Under the pieces are notes generated by a model, which saw only the letters and a list, made by a program, of their open reading frames with translations, was not told the DNA's origin and made no database searches. Source: Rhodospirillaceae bacterium (GTDB lineage Bacteria; Pseudomonadota; Alphaproteobacteria; TMED109). From it: a stretch of DNA of 64,000 bases. The stretch is from the NCBI GenBank assembly GCA_902615805.1, contig CACMQH010000004.1:1-64000 (forward strand), read 5' to 3'. The translations under genes and the position numbers were made by a program. The stretch's first letter is position 1, and each line of letters begins with the position of its first letter. Shown piece after piece: positions 26,071 to 35,702 of this stretch.

Positions 26071-26862
26071 ATGTCAGAGCATAATACAAAAGTACAAGCT
26101 AATCATAATGAGATAGAAGAAGCTTGCATGAAAAACTATGAGGACTTGACTGAAAAAGAGTTAAGAATACAGCTTGCTGCATCTTATAGATTAGTTGAAG
26201 AATTAGGTTGGTCTTTTTTAATTTTTGGTCATTTGACAGCTAGAGTTCCAGGGCCAGAAAAACATTTCTTAATTAATCCCTATGGCTTAATGTATGATGA
26301 AGTTACAGCCTCAAATTTAGTTAAAATTGATTTAGAAGGAAATATTGTAGAAGAATCTGAATGGAAGATAAATCCAGCTGGATTTATTATTCACTCAGCC
26401 ATACACTCATCAAAAGAAAATGCTCACTGCGTTATGCACACTCATACTAACGCAGGAATGGCAATGGCAGCTTTAAAACAAGGGTTAATAAATATTGACT
26501 TTAGTGGCTCTGCTTTTCATAATAAGGTCGCTTATCATGACTTTGAAGGGGTTACACTACGAAATGATGAATGCGAGCGTATTGCTGATGATTTAGGTGA
26601 TAAAAGTGTTATGATATTAAGAAATCATGGTTTACTTACCACCGGGCCCACAGTAGCGGAAGCATTTATGAAACTTTATACGTTAGAAAGTGCTTGTCAG
26701 GTTCAATTAATGGCAAGATCTTGTGGTGAAAAATTAGAATATGTACCTAGCAATATTCTTGATAGGCATGCTAGAGATTTGAAAGATGAAGGCAGTTACA
26801 AACTAGCTTTTAGAGCTTTAGTAAGAAGAATGCTTAAGAAAGATTCTAGTTTTATTTTATAG
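26071..26862 (+). CDS. Class II aldolase/adducin family protein
   Basis: A 263-residue class II aldolase-type domain. Zinc-binding histidines appear in VMHTHTNAGMAM and in ILRNHGLLTTG, and FLINPYGLMYDEVTASNLVKID matches the family. Members include fuculose- and rhamnulose-phosphate aldolases and decarboxylases; the longer N-terminal region here (about 30 residues) is like the decarboxylase-type group seen in many marine alphaproteobacteria. Substrate unknown. It reads toward rpmH, which begins 34 bases later. Confidence 0.88.
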   Translation: MSEHNTKVQANHNEIEEACMKNYEDLTEKELRIQLAASYRLVEELGWSFLIFGHLTARVPGPEKHFLINPYGLMYDEVTASNLVKIDLEGNIVEESEWKINPAGFIIHSAIHSSKENAHCVMHTHTNAGMAMAALKQGLINIDFSGSAFHNKVAYHDFEGVTLRNDECERIADDLGDKSVMILRNHGLLTTGPTVAEAFMKLYTLESACQVQLMARSCGEKLEYVPSNILDRHARDLKDEGSYKLAFRALVRRMLKKDSSFIL

Positions 26863-26896
26863 TTAATAATTAAAGAAGTAATTAAGGAGATTTTTT

Positions 26897-27031
26897 GTGA
26901 AAAGAACTTTTCAGCCCAGTAAATTAGTTAGAAAAAGGAGACATGGTTTCAGAGCTAGAATGGCCACCAAGTCTGGAAGATTAGTACTTTCAAGAAGACG
27001 TGCTAAAGGTAGACAGAGACTCTCTGCATAA
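26897..27031 (+). CDS. rpmH: 50S ribosomal protein L34
   Basis: Forty-four residues starting at a GTG with an AAGGAGA site 6 bases upstream: [20 protein letters not shown], then [18 protein letters not shown], ending RLSA. This is a full-length L34, extremely basic, with the conserved KRTFQPS and GFRARMAT motifs. It lies 8 bases before rnpA, the universal bacterial rpmH-rnpA pair. It is too short for many automated gene searches. Confidence 0.98.
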   Translation: MKRTFQPSKLVRKRRHGFRARMATKSGRLVLSRRRAKGRQRLSA

Positions 27032-27039
27032 TTTAACTA

Positions 27040-27381
27040 ATGAATACACATCTAATCAAGAAAAAAGAAGATTTCGCTCATATATTTAGAAATGGAAGTT
27101 TCTTGAATTGTAGCTCTTTTACAATTAATTATGCTAAAAAGTCAAAGGTAGTTAGCACAAACTCGCCTAGGTTTGGTATAATAGCTAGTAAGAAGGTTGG
27201 TAATGCGGTTCAAAGGAATTTCGCAAAAAGAAGAACGAAAGCTTTAAAAAGTATTTTTTTAAATTGTGGCAAAAATGAATTTGACTATATTTTAGTAGCA
27301 AAAAAAAAACTACTTAATGAAAACTTCAAAATACTTCGTTCTCAACTTGAACAAACCTTAAATAAAATAAAAACATTATGA
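27040..27381 (+). CDS. rnpA: Ribonuclease P protein component
   Basis: Protein cofactor of RNase P, which matures tRNA 5' ends. The RNA-binding signature RNFAKRRTKA (about residues 64-73) is present after FGIIASKKVGNAVQ. Length 113 is normal. Its stop overlaps the yidC start by 4 bases. The alphaproteobacterial yidD gene sometimes found between rnpA and yidC is absent. Confidence 0.94.
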   Translation: MNTHLIKKKEDFAHIFRNGSFLNCSSFTINYAKKSKVVSTNSPRFGIIASKKVGNAVQRNFAKRRTKALKSIFLNCGKNEFDYILVAKKKLLNENFKILRSQLEQTLNKIKTL

Positions 27382-29033
27382 ATGAACAAAAAAATTTATT
27401 ATTGGCAATTGTTGCTTCATTAATAATTTTATTAATTTTTCAATATCTTTTTCCTACTGAAAGAAAAATGATAGAAGAAAATGTAGAGGCTGAAAACGAG
27501 ATAAAAAAAATACCTCAAGAAAAAATATTAGATAGAGAGGAAATAGTTAAAAATAATAAAAGAATATACTTTTCCGAATCCTCTAGAATAAAAGGTTCAA
27601 TTTCTCTTATAGGAGCACGCTTTGATGATGTTATACTAAAGGATTACAAAGACACCATCAAGCCTGAATCCAGACAAGTAACTCTCCTATCTCCTAACAA
27701 TACTCTTAACCCTTATTTTGTTGAATTAGGTTGGATGTCTCAAGAAAATATTAATTTACCAAATAAAAATAGTGAATGGCAATTGATTGAAGGTAAAGAG
27801 TTAGGTCCTGAAAATCATATTACTATAAAATGGGTATCTCCTGAAGGAATAGAATTTTTTAGAAAAATAGAGGTAGATAAAGATTATCTAATAACAGTTG
27901 AACAAAAAGTCACTAATGTTTCAAATAAAGATATTTCATTAACACAATATGGTAGAATAAATAGAACTGGTACACCAAAAACATCTGGTTTTTATATATT
28001 GCATGAAGGGCCAATCGCTGTACTTAATGAAAGACTAATAGAAATAGATTACGATGATATTATTGAGGAAGGATCGAAAAGCGTTATTAGCAAAGGGGGC
28101 TGGGTTGGAATAACTGATAAGTATTGGTTAGCAGCCCTTATCCCTGATCAAAGATCCAGAATTGAAGGTGGCTTTAAGGCTGTTCTAAAAAATATTGAAC
28201 GTTACCAAGCTCAATACACGAGTAATGAGATAGTTCTAGAGAAAGGAGAGACAGCTTCAGTAAAGTCTAATGTATTTATTGGAGCTAAAGAGGTAGATCT
28301 ATTAGATAAATATTCTAATCAACTTTCTATAGAAATGTTTGATAGAGCAGTAGATTTTGGCTGGTTTTATGTAATAACAAAACCTTTATTTTTATTATTA
28401 CATAAACTATCCGATTTGCTTGGCAATGTTGGCCTATCTATTTTAGCTCTTACCGTTTTAATTAGAATTGTATTATTTCCTCTAGCTAATAAGTCCTTTA
28501 AATCTATGAGTAAAATGAAAATACTAACACCTAAAATGACTGAGATAAGGGAAAGGTATAAAACTGATAAATTAAAAATGCAACAAGAAATAATGGCTTT
28601 ATATAAGTCTGAAAAAGTAAACCCTTTATCAGGCTGTCTTCCTATATTAATACAAATTCCAATATTTTTTGCATTATACAAAGTACTATTTGTAACACTA
28701 GAGACAAGACATGCTCCTTTTTATGGTTGGGTAAAAGATTTATCTGCTCCAGATCCAACTACTATTTTTAATTTATTTGGTTTATTCAATTTTATGCCTC
28801 CTTCATTTTTAATGATAGGTGCTTGGCCTTTATTAATGGCTTTAACAATGTATTTACAACAAAAATTAAACCCTGCACCACCTGATCCATTGCAAGCAAA
28901 AATTATGTCTTTTCTCCCATTGATGTTTCTCTTTTTATTTGCTACTTTCCCGGCAGGTTTAGTTATATATTGGACTTGGAATAATATTCTCTCTATAGGA
29001 CAACAATGGATTATAATGAAAAAAACAAAATGA
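27378..29033 (+). CDS. yidC: Membrane protein insertase YidC
   Basis: Inserts and folds inner-membrane proteins, with or without SecYEG. An N-terminal transmembrane helix (about residues 6-24) is followed by a large periplasmic beta domain (about 55-320) and the conserved core of five helices (about 335-545), with PLANKSFKSMSKMK, LYKSEKVNPLSGCLPILIQIPIFFALY and FLPLMFLFLFATFPAGLVIYW. Length 551 is typical of the Gram-negative form. Confidence 0.96.
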   Translation: MNEQKNLLLAIVASLIILLIFQYLFPTERKMIEENVEAENEIKKIPQEKILDREEIVKNNKRIYFSESSRIKGSISLIGARFDDVILKDYKDTIKPESRQVTLLSPNNTLNPYFVELGWMSQENINLPNKNSEWQLIEGKELGPENHITIKWVSPEGIEFFRKIEVDKDYLITVEQKVTNVSNKDISLTQYGRINRTGTPKTSGFYILHEGPIAVLNERLIEIDYDDIIEEGSKSVISKGGWVGITDKYWLAALIPDQRSRIEGGFKAVLKNIERYQAQYTSNEIVLEKGETASVKSNVFIGAKEVDLLDKYSNQLSIEMFDRAVDFGWFYVITKPLFLLLHKLSDLLGNVGLSILALTVLIRIVLFPLANKSFKSMSKMKILTPKMTEIRERYKTDKLKMQQEIMALYKSEKVNPLSGCLPILIQIPIFFALYKVLFVTLETRHAPFYGWVKDLSAPDPTTIFNLFGLFNFMPPSFLMIGAWPLLMALTMYLQQKLNPAPPDPLQAKIMSFLPLMFLFLFATFPAGLVIYWTWNNILSIGQQWIIMKKTK

Positions 29034-29037
29034 CTTT

Positions 29038-29637
29038 ATGAAAACTTTTAGTTTTAAAGTTTTTTCTGAAGGTATTAGTTTTAAGAATTATAATGAATTA
29101 AAATTTTATGGAATTCCTGAGATATGTTTTACAGGAAGATCAAATGTTGGTAAGTCTTCACTAATTAATGCTATTACAAACAGAAAGTCACTAGCCTCTA
29201 CTTCCAATAAGCCGGGCCATACACGAAGAATCTTTTTTTATAATATAGCAAAGAAATTTATGCTTGTTGATTTGCCTGGCTATGGTTATGCCAAAGCATC
29301 AAAAAATAAAATAGAAAAAATGTCTGAATTAGTATTTTTATATTTGACGAAACGTACTTATTTAAAAATAGTTTATATTCTGATAGACTCCAGGCATGGA
29401 TTTAAAGAAAGTGATATTAGTTTCTTAGAATTTTTAGACACTAATAAAATTTCCTTTCAAATTGTATTTACTAAAATAGATAAAATAAATAAAAGTGAAA
29501 AAGAAGTTTTAATTAAAGGAATGCAGTTTCATAAGCTTATTAAAAATAGTCATCCTTTTTTTACAAGTTCGAAAACTAAACTAGGTGTAAAAGATATAAA
29601 AAAACAAATAATAGATAATTTAAAAAACGATGAGTAA
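29038..29637 (+). CDS. engB: Ribosome biogenesis GTP-binding protein YsxC/EngB
   Basis: GTPase needed for assembly of the 50S subunit. G-motifs are G1 GRSNVGKSS, the switch region with KPGHTR, G3 DLPGYGYAKAS and G4 FTKIDK. Length 199 is standard. It follows yidC by 4 bases and overlaps argB by 8, the alphaproteobacterial yidC-engB-argB arrangement. Confidence 0.95.
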   Translation: MKTFSFKVFSEGISFKNYNELKFYGIPEICFTGRSNVGKSSLINAITNRKSLASTSNKPGHTRRIFFYNIAKKFMLVDLPGYGYAKASKNKIEKMSELVFLYLTKRTYLKIVYILIDSRHGFKESDISFLEFLDTNKISFQIVFTKIDKINKSEKEVLIKGMQFHKLIKNSHPFFTSSKTKLGVKDIKKQIIDNLKNDE

Positions 29638-30505
29638 TTTAATCAATAAAACAGCAAAACAAATTTCTGCTTCGAAAAAAGAAGTTAAATTCAATCTTCA
29701 AAAATATATTAATGAAATTATTGTTATTAAATATGGCGGCAGTGCTATGTTAGATAAAAAACTATCTTTAAACTTTTTTCAAAATATCAAAGCACTAGTT
29801 GAATTAGGCATTAAACCAATTATTGTTCACGGTGGGGGACCTCAGATAAATTTAATGTTAGATAAAGTAAATATAAAACATAAGTTTTTCAAAGGTATGA
29901 GAATAACAGACAAAAAAACTTTTGATATAGTAGAGATGGTTTTATCAGGAGTAATTAATAAAAATATTTCATATTGTCTTTCAAATAAGAAAGTTAATGC
30001 TTTAGGGCTTTCAGGCGTTGATTCTAAAATTATAATAGCTAAAAAATATAGAAAAAAAAATGTGTCTGATCCAGACTTAGGACTCGTAGGACAACCATAT
30101 AGTATCAACAAAAGTCTTTTATTAAACCTCGTCTCTAATAAAATTGTTCCGGTTATAGCTCCTATAGGAGCTAATGCCAAAGGAACTAAATTTAATATTA
30201 ATGCTGATTTAACAGCAGGTTTTATAGCATCAGAAATTGGTGCTAGGAGATTACTTATGTTAACTGATGTAAATGGAGTTATAGGTAAGGATAACAAAGT
30301 AATAAGTGAATTAAAGCTTAGTGAAATCAACCAGCTAATATCTAAAAAAATCATATATGGTGGTATGATACCAAAAGTAAAGACTTGTGTTGAAGCTGTT
30401 AAAGCAGGGATTAGAGCTTCCGTAATACTTGATGGTAGGTTTAATAATGTAATACTTAAAGAGCTTTTAAGTGATAAAGGTATAGGTACATTATTTAGAA
30501 AGTAA
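29630..30505 (+). CDS. argB: Acetylglutamate kinase
   Basis: Phosphorylates N-acetylglutamate in arginine synthesis. Amino-acid-kinase motifs KYGGSAM, HGGGPQIN, the substrate loop DLTAGFIASEIGARRLLMLTD and GGMIPKVKTC are present. The 291-residue length with an N-terminal helix is that of arginine-sensitive hexameric enzymes, hinting at feedback inhibition, an inference from family knowledge. Confidence 0.96.
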   Translation: MSNLINKTAKQISASKKEVKFNLQKYINEIIVIKYGGSAMLDKKLSLNFFQNIKALVELGIKPIIVHGGGPQINLMLDKVNIKHKFFKGMRITDKKTFDIVEMVLSGVINKNISYCLSNKKVNALGLSGVDSKIIIAKKYRKKNVSDPDLGLVGQPYSINKSLLLNLVSNKIVPVIAPIGANAKGTKFNINADLTAGFIASEIGARRLLMLTDVNGVIGKDNKVISELKLSEINQLISKKIIYGGMIPKVKTCVEAVKAGIRASVILDGRFNNVILKELLSDKGIGTLFRK

Positions 30506-30509
30506 TATT

Positions 30510-31151
30510 ATGCAAGACTTATTGATTGACCTCGACAATACCGTTTACCCCGAAGACTCAAATATATTTGCGCAAATAGACTTAAAAATGAAAAGTTTTA
30601 TAGCAAAAAATTTAAATGTTTCATTAGATGAAGCTTTTAAAATACAGAAAAAATACTTTGTTAATAATGGAACCACACTTAGAGGGTTAATGCTATATCA
30701 TAATATACAACCAGAGGAGTTTTTAAACTATGTACATGAAATTGATTTAACTAGTATAAAAAAAAATGAAGAACTAGGTGATGAATTAAAAAAATACAAT
30801 GGGAAAAAAATTATATTTACTAATGGTTCAGATGAGCATGCTAAAAAGGTTCTCAAGAAAATTGGTTTAGATAAAACAATAGATCATATTTTTGATATCA
30901 TAAAAGCAGACTATATACCTAAACCTGATATCTCAACATATCAAAAAGTTATTAAAGAGTACTCATTGGACCCTGATAAAACTATTATGATTGATGATTT
31001 GCCTAATAATTTGAAAACCGCTAAGGAATTAGGCATCAAAACCGTATTAATTAAAAAAGATTTTTTTAATAGTAAAACTCATAATTATATTGATATAATA
31101 TGTACTAACTTATTAGATACAATTAAAAAAATAAATAAAGGAATTATCTAA
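30510..31151 (+). CDS. HAD-family pyrimidine 5'-nucleotidase-like phosphatase
   Basis: A 213-residue haloacid-dehalogenase hydrolase. Motif I is DLDNTVYP (nucleophile D7 and D9), motif II FTNGS, motif III lysine in YIPKPD and motif IV MIDDLPNN, with a small helical cap between I and II. It resembles the SDT1/pyrimidine 5'-nucleotidase group, regularly found between argB and dapD in Alphaproteobacteria. The physiological substrate is uncertain. Confidence 0.88.
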   Translation: MQDLLIDLDNTVYPEDSNIFAQIDLKMKSFIAKNLNVSLDEAFKIQKKYFVNNGTTLRGLMLYHNIQPEEFLNYVHEIDLTSIKKNEELGDELKKYNGKKIIFTNGSDEHAKKVLKKIGLDKTIDHIFDIIKADYIPKPDISTYQKVIKEYSLDPDKTIMIDDLPNNLKTAKELGIKTVLIKKDFFNSKTHNYIDIICTNLLDTIKKINKGII

Positions 31152-31976
31152 ATGCTTACAAGTAAATTAGAAAAAGAAATTAATGTAATTTGGAAAACAA
31201 GAGATTCTTTGAGCTCTAAATCAAATAAAAAAATTATTAATACAATTGATAAAACAATAGATTTAATTGACAAAGGAAAAATAAGAGTTGCAGAAAAAAC
31301 TAAAAATAAATGGAAGGTTAATGAGTGGATCAAAAAAGCTATTTTACTTTCCTTTAGAGTAAATGAACAAAAAGTAATTTCAAATGGACCAGGAAGCGCT
31401 TCTTGGTGGGATAAAGTTCCTTCTAAATTTTCTAATTGGAAAAAAAAAGATTTTAAAAAGGCTAACTTCAGAGTTGTTCCAAATGCAGTAGTAAGAAAGG
31501 GTACACATATAGAAGAAAATGTAGTACTTATGCCTTCTTTCATAAATATTGGTGCTTATGTTGGGTCAGAGACTATGATTGATACATGGGCAACAGTTGG
31601 AAGCTGCGCTCAGATAGGAAAGAAATGTCATATTTCTGGTGGTGCTGGCATTGGTGGTGTTTTAGAACCATTGCAAGCATCTCCCGTAATTATTGAAGAT
31701 AATTGCTTTATAGGGGCTAGATCTGAAGTTGCCGAAGGTGTAATTGTTGAAGAAGGAAGTGTATTATCTATGGGAGTTTATATAGGAGCATCAACAAAGA
31801 TTGTTGATAGAGCCAGTGGAAAGATATTTTATGGCCGTGTTCCTAAATACTCCGTTGTAGTTCCTGGCTCACTTGAAGGAAAAAAGGGTATAAACCTTTA
31901 TTGTGCTGTGATTGTCAAAACTGTTGATGCAAAAACAAGATCTAAAACTTCCATAAATGATCTCTTAAGAAATTAA
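31152..31976 (+). CDS. dapD: 2,3,4,5-tetrahydropyridine-2,6-dicarboxylate N-succinyltransferase
   Basis: Succinyl-CoA-dependent step of lysine and meso-diaminopimelate synthesis. A helical N-terminal domain (about 1-105, with [16 protein letters not shown]) is followed by left-handed beta-helix hexapeptide repeats (about 105-240), including [15 protein letters not shown] and [13 protein letters not shown]. Length 274 is standard. It begins at the base after the HAD gene stop. The expected follow-on dapE is not here; the next genes are on the opposite strand. Confidence 0.96.
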   Translation: MLTSKLEKEINVIWKTRDSLSSKSNKKIINTIDKTIDLIDKGKIRVAEKTKNKWKVNEWIKKAILLSFRVNEQKVISNGPGSASWWDKVPSKFSNWKKKDFKKANFRVVPNAVVRKGTHIEENVVLMPSFINIGAYVGSETMIDTWATVGSCAQIGKKCHISGGAGIGGVLEPLQASPVIIEDNCFIGARSEVAEGVIVEEGSVLSMGVYIGASTKIVDRASGKIFYGRVPKYSVVVPGSLEGKKGINLYCAVIVKTVDAKTRSKTSINDLLRN

Positions 31977-32978
31977 CTATTCTTTTTTAAGTGGTCTTGC
32001 TAATAAAAGATTAACAATTTTTTTTACAGAATAATCTTTAATTAATATCTTATAAATTGAATCCAATATAGGTGTATCTAGGTTATACTTTTTTTTGATC
32101 AAATAAAGTGCCTTAGCATTTTCTAGACCTTCAGTAACAGTACTATTTTTTTTTAAAATATCATTTTTACTTTTACCTTTTCCTATCAAAAATCCAAAGG
32201 TATAATTTCTTGATGATACTGATGAGCAAGTTAAAAAAATATCTCCTATACCAGACAAACTTAAAGTAGTTTTTTTTTTACCCCCAAATGCCAAAGACAC
32301 TTTTTCAATTTCATTTATTCCTCTACAAATTATTGCTGCCCTAGCATTTTCTCCATATCCTAATCCTTCTGTTATACCTGCAGCTATTGCTAAAATATTT
32401 TTAATAGCACCATAAATCTGAACACCTATGATATCGTTATTAATATAAACCCTAAAATTTTTATTAGTTAGCAAGCCCCTAACTTTTTCAGAAAGTTTTA
32501 AATTTTTGGATGCTACGGTTACGGCAGTAGGCTTCCCTTGAGCAACTAAATCGGCAAAAGAAGGTCCACTTAAAATTGCAATTTTTTTTAATGAGAATAT
32601 AGACTTTAAAACATCGCTTAATAATAATCTTCTTTTTAGATCAAAGCCCTTTGAACAAATTATTATTGATATTTTTTTTCTACTACCCTTTGAAATACTA
32701 TCTGAATAGTTTTTTACTATGCTATAAACAAACTGGGAAGGAAGCACAATGAATATGTAAGCCGGTCTAACTCCTTGAAAATCATTGATAGCTAATATAT
32801 TTTTGTTTAATTTAATTTTTGGCAAAAAAAAAGTGTTGATTTGTTTATTATTTATGGAATTAGATACCTTTTTTTCATAGGCCCATAAAAAAATTTTATT
32901 ATTACTATTCTCAGCTAATAAGTTTGCAATGGCTGTACCCCAAGCGCCTGCCCCTAAAACTAAAATATCATTTCTCAT
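31977..32978 (-). CDS. gpsA: Glycerol-3-phosphate dehydrogenase [NAD(P)+]
   Basis: Reduces dihydroxyacetone phosphate to sn-glycerol 3-phosphate for phospholipid synthesis. The NAD-binding motif is LGAGAWGTAIA at the N-terminus; the catalytic lysine lies in YGAIKNILAIAAG and the substrate loop in GLGYGENARAA. The ATG at 32978 is chosen over an in-frame ATG at 33008 because it overlaps the tsaD stop by 4 bases and puts the Rossmann strand at the usual place, giving 333 residues. Confidence 0.95.
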   Translation of the reverse strand: MRNDILVLGAGAWGTAIANLLAENSNNKIFLWAYEKKVSNSINNKQINTFFLPKIKLNKNILAINDFQGVRPAYIFIVLPSQFVYSIVKNYSDSISKGSRKKISIIICSKGFDLKRRLLLSDVLKSIFSLKKIAILSGPSFADLVAQGKPTAVTVASKNLKLSEKVRGLLTNKNFRVYINNDIIGVQIYGAIKNILAIAAGITEGLGYGENARAAIICRGINEIEKVSLAFGGKKKTTLSLSGIGDIFLTCSSVSSRNYTFGFLIGKGKSKNDILKKNSTVTEGLENAKALYLIKKKYNLDTPILDSIYKILIKDYSVKKIVNLLLARPLKKE

Positions 32979-34003
32979 ACTCTTTCTCCTATACTTTCCA
33001 ATGGCCATCTGGGCTTTGCTTTTATATTTAGTTTACTCTTTACTCCTGCGGTATACAACTCATACCCAGCCCAAGCTATCATTGCTCCATTATCAGTACA
33101 CAAATCAGTAGGGGGGAAAAAAACTAATTTATTCTTTAATTTAACATTCTCTATTATTTTTTTCCTTAAATAATTATTTGCAGCTACTCCACCAGAAACT
33201 ACTACATTTTTATAATTAGAAAATTCTTTATTACTAATATCTATAGCTAAGGAAATTTTTTTGCATAATACATCAGCCACTGACTTTTGAAAACTTGCAG
33301 CCAAATCGCATCTAGATATATTATTTTTATCAATTTCATTATTACAATTAAATGCAGCTGTTTTTAATCCAGAAAAAGACATATCTAAACTTTTGACATT
33401 AATTAGCGGCTTAGGAAGACTAACTTTTTTGTAGTCTCCTTTCAAAGCTAATAATTCTAATTGAGGACCTCCTGGAAAATCAAGTCCTAGAATATTAGCA
33501 ACTTTATCAAAGGCTTCCCCTAGAGCATCATCTAGAGTTCCACCTAAAAATTTGTAATCATTTATATCAGAAATAAAATAAAAATTAGAATGTCCACCTG
33601 ATACTAATAAAAGTAAAAAAGGATATTCAACTTTATTAGCAAGCCTAGCGGTTAGTGCATGCCCTTCTAAATGGTTAACTCCAATGAATGGAACTCTATT
33701 TACTTGAGATAATGTCTTAGCAAAAGTAAGCCCTACTAGTAGACCCCCTACTAATCCTGGCCCCACTGTAGCAGCAATTAAACCTATATCAGTTATCCTA
33801 AGTTGTTGTTTTTTTAGTATACGCTTAAGTATTTTATCAATGTATAAAACATGATTTCTGGCTGCCAACTCTGGGACTACTCCATTATAATCCTTGTGAA
33901 TTTGATTTTGCGAGATAGTTTCATTAGCTATAATATTTTTATTATCATCTATAATACTTATTGAAGTATCATCACAACTGCTTTCTATTCCTAAAATTTT
34001 CAT
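32975..34003 (-). CDS. tsaD: tRNA N6-adenosine threonylcarbamoyltransferase
   Basis: Transfers the threonylcarbamoyl group to A37 of ANN-decoding tRNAs, together with TsaB and TsaE. ASKHA-fold motifs: GIESSCDDTSI at the N-terminus, the metal-binding HLEGHA, LLLVSGGHSNFY, GGTLDDALGEAFDK and VVSGGVAANNYLR. Length 342 is normal. It is transcribed away from hemC across 35 bases; tsaD-gpsA next to divergent hemC-hemD is a known alphaproteobacterial arrangement. Confidence 0.96.
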   Translation of the reverse strand: MKILGIESSCDDTSISIIDDNKNIIANETISQNQIHKDYNGVVPELAARNHVLYIDKILKRILKKQQLRITDIGLIAATVGPGLVGGLLVGLTFAKTLSQVNRVPFIGVNHLEGHALTARLANKVEYPFLLLLVSGGHSNFYFISDINDYKFLGGTLDDALGEAFDKVANILGLDFPGGPQLELLALKGDYKKVSLPKPLINVKSLDMSFSGLKTAAFNCNNEIDKNNISRCDLAASFQKSVADVLCKKISLAIDISNKEFSNYKNVVVSGGVAANNYLRKKIIENVKLKNKLVFFPPTDLCTDNGAMIAWAGYELYTAGVKSKLNIKAKPRWPLESIGERV

Positions 34004-34038
34004 ATTAATATTTTATATAATAAATTAATATAAGATAT

Positions 34039-34956
34039 ATGATAAATAAAAAAATAATCGTAGCTTCTAGAAATAGTAATTTAGCAAAAACTCAAACAGA
34101 CTTAGTAGTTTCAAAACTAAAATATGCCGGATATAAAAATATTGAAAAAATTTTTTTAAAGTCCAAAGGAGATACTATCAGTAAAACAAAATTTAAAAAG
34201 TTTGGAGGCAAAGGTTTATTTACTGAAAAAATTGATAACCTTATTATAAATAATAAGGTTCATTTAGGCGTGCACTCTGCGAAAGATATTCCCGCAGTAT
34301 TAAATAAAAAACTTGGTATAGGGGCTTATATGAACAGAGAAGATGTGAGAGATATTTTAATTACAAAAAATTCTAATATAAAAAAAATATCACAACTACC
34401 AAAAAACTCTACTTTAGGAACCTCCAGCCCGAGAAGAGCTGCATACATTAAATTATTAAGACCTGATTTAAAGATTGTAGAAATTAGAGGAAATATAGAA
34501 ACTAGAATAAAAAAAGTATTGAATGAAAAAATTTTTGCTATTATTTTGGCTAAAGCTGGATTAAATAGAATAAAAAAATTACAATTCGAATTCAACTTTT
34601 GTAGTATACCTTTATCTCAAATATTACCTGCTCCAGGGCAAGGGGCAATTGCAGTTACCTATAATAAAGAAAATATTTTTATCAAAAATATATGTAAAAG
34701 GATTGATTGTCCAGATACTAGAGTATCTCTAAATTCTGAGAGGAGTTTAATTAAAAAAATAAACGGCGATTGCTTCACTCCTATAGCTGCACTTGCAATA
34801 ATTAAAAATGGCTCAATTATTTTAAAAGCGCGCTTATTTTCTAAAGATTATAAAAAATTTGTGGATGATACCAGATTAGGTTCAATTAAATCAGCTAAGT
34901 CTCTTGGAAAAAAATGCGCTGAAAGCTTATTAAAAAAATTAAAAACACTAGAATGA
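34039..34956 (+). CDS. hemC: Porphobilinogen deaminase (hydroxymethylbilane synthase)
   Basis: Polymerises four porphobilinogens to hydroxymethylbilane in heme synthesis. Visible are ASRNSNLAKTQT, the GGKGLFTEKID segment, HSAKDIPA, the arginine-rich TLGTSSPRRAA and the dipyrromethane-anchoring cysteine in NGDCFTPIAA. Length 305 is normal. It overlaps hemD by 4 bases. Confidence 0.96.
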   Translation: MINKKIIVASRNSNLAKTQTDLVVSKLKYAGYKNIEKIFLKSKGDTISKTKFKKFGGKGLFTEKIDNLIINNKVHLGVHSAKDIPAVLNKKLGIGAYMNREDVRDILITKNSNIKKISQLPKNSTLGTSSPRRAAYIKLLRPDLKIVEIRGNIETRIKKVLNEKIFAIILAKAGLNRIKKLQFEFNFCSIPLSQILPAPGQGAIAVTYNKENIFIKNICKRIDCPDTRVSLNSERSLIKKINGDCFTPIAALAIIKNGSIILKARLFSKDYKKFVDDTRLGSIKSAKSLGKKCAESLLKKLKTLE

Positions 34957-35702
34957 AAAAAAATAAATATATAATAATTTTTAGAGCCAGTAGTCCTTTA
35001 AAAAACACTTATCTAACAGATAAGCTTGCAAAATTAAATTATCAAATAGAAGATTATCCTATTTTAAATGTAAAAAAAATATATACAAAAGAAATTAAGA
35101 TTAATGATAACGATATAGTAATAACTTCTTCTTTCAATAGTATATATTATTTATCACAACTTACTCGAAATAGAGTTTTCATTTTATATACACTCGGCAG
35201 AGCTGCCACATTATTAGCGAAAGAATTAGGTTTTAAAAATATAATTGAATGTACTGGAGATAGTGGTAATATATTATTAAGTTTTATTAAGAATAATAAA
35301 AGTAAAAGTTTTAATAAGGGGAGTATTATTTACGCTGGGGCAAAAGAGATTTCTTTTAATCTTCCTAAAGAGTTGAGTTGCTTGGGATATAAAGTTAAGA
35401 GATATAAAATTTACAGTACTGAGGCAATAAATAAATTTTCCTCTAGTTTCTTAAATTTAGTGAAGAAAAGAAATGTTTCATGGATTGTGCTTCTATCTTC
35501 AAAAGGAGCAAAAGCTTTTCGCGATAATGCTAAAAAGGCATTTAATAAAGAAGACCTTTCCTTTATTAATTTTGCTTGTATAAGCTCAAATGTTGCTAAG
35601 AATTTAAATAAAAAGCATTTCAGAACCTTTTATCCAGAAACTCCTAATACAAATTTTATTAAAAAAATAATATCGCAATATGAGGAAAAATATGGCTCCT
35701 AA
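34953..35702 (+). CDS. hemD: Uroporphyrinogen-III synthase
   Basis: Closes and inverts ring D of hydroxymethylbilane. HemD is poorly conserved; this 249-residue protein has the bilobed pattern with SSFNSIYYLSQL in one domain, GDSGNILLSFI between, and SWIVLLSSKGAKAFRDNA in the other. Position directly after hemC, overlapping by 4 bases, and before Mic60/HemY makes the assignment convincing. Confidence 0.88.
   Translation: MKKNKYIIIFRASSPLKNTYLTDKLAKLNYQIEDYPILNVKKIYTKEIKINDNDIVITSSFNSIYYLSQLTRNRVFILYTLGRAATLLAKELGFKNIIECTGDSGNILLSFIKNNKSKSFNKGSIIYAGAKEISFNLPKELSCLGYKVKRYKIYSTEAINKFSSSFLNLVKKRNVSWIVLLSSKGAKAFRDNAKKAFNKEDLSFINFACISSNVAKNLNKKHFRTFYPETPNTNFIKKIISQYEEKYGS

Noticed and set aside
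32979-33008. ATG at 33008 as gpsA start
   Set aside because: It would overlap tsaD by 34 bases and add ten residues ahead of the Rossmann strand; the 32978 ATG overlaps the stop by the usual 4 bases.
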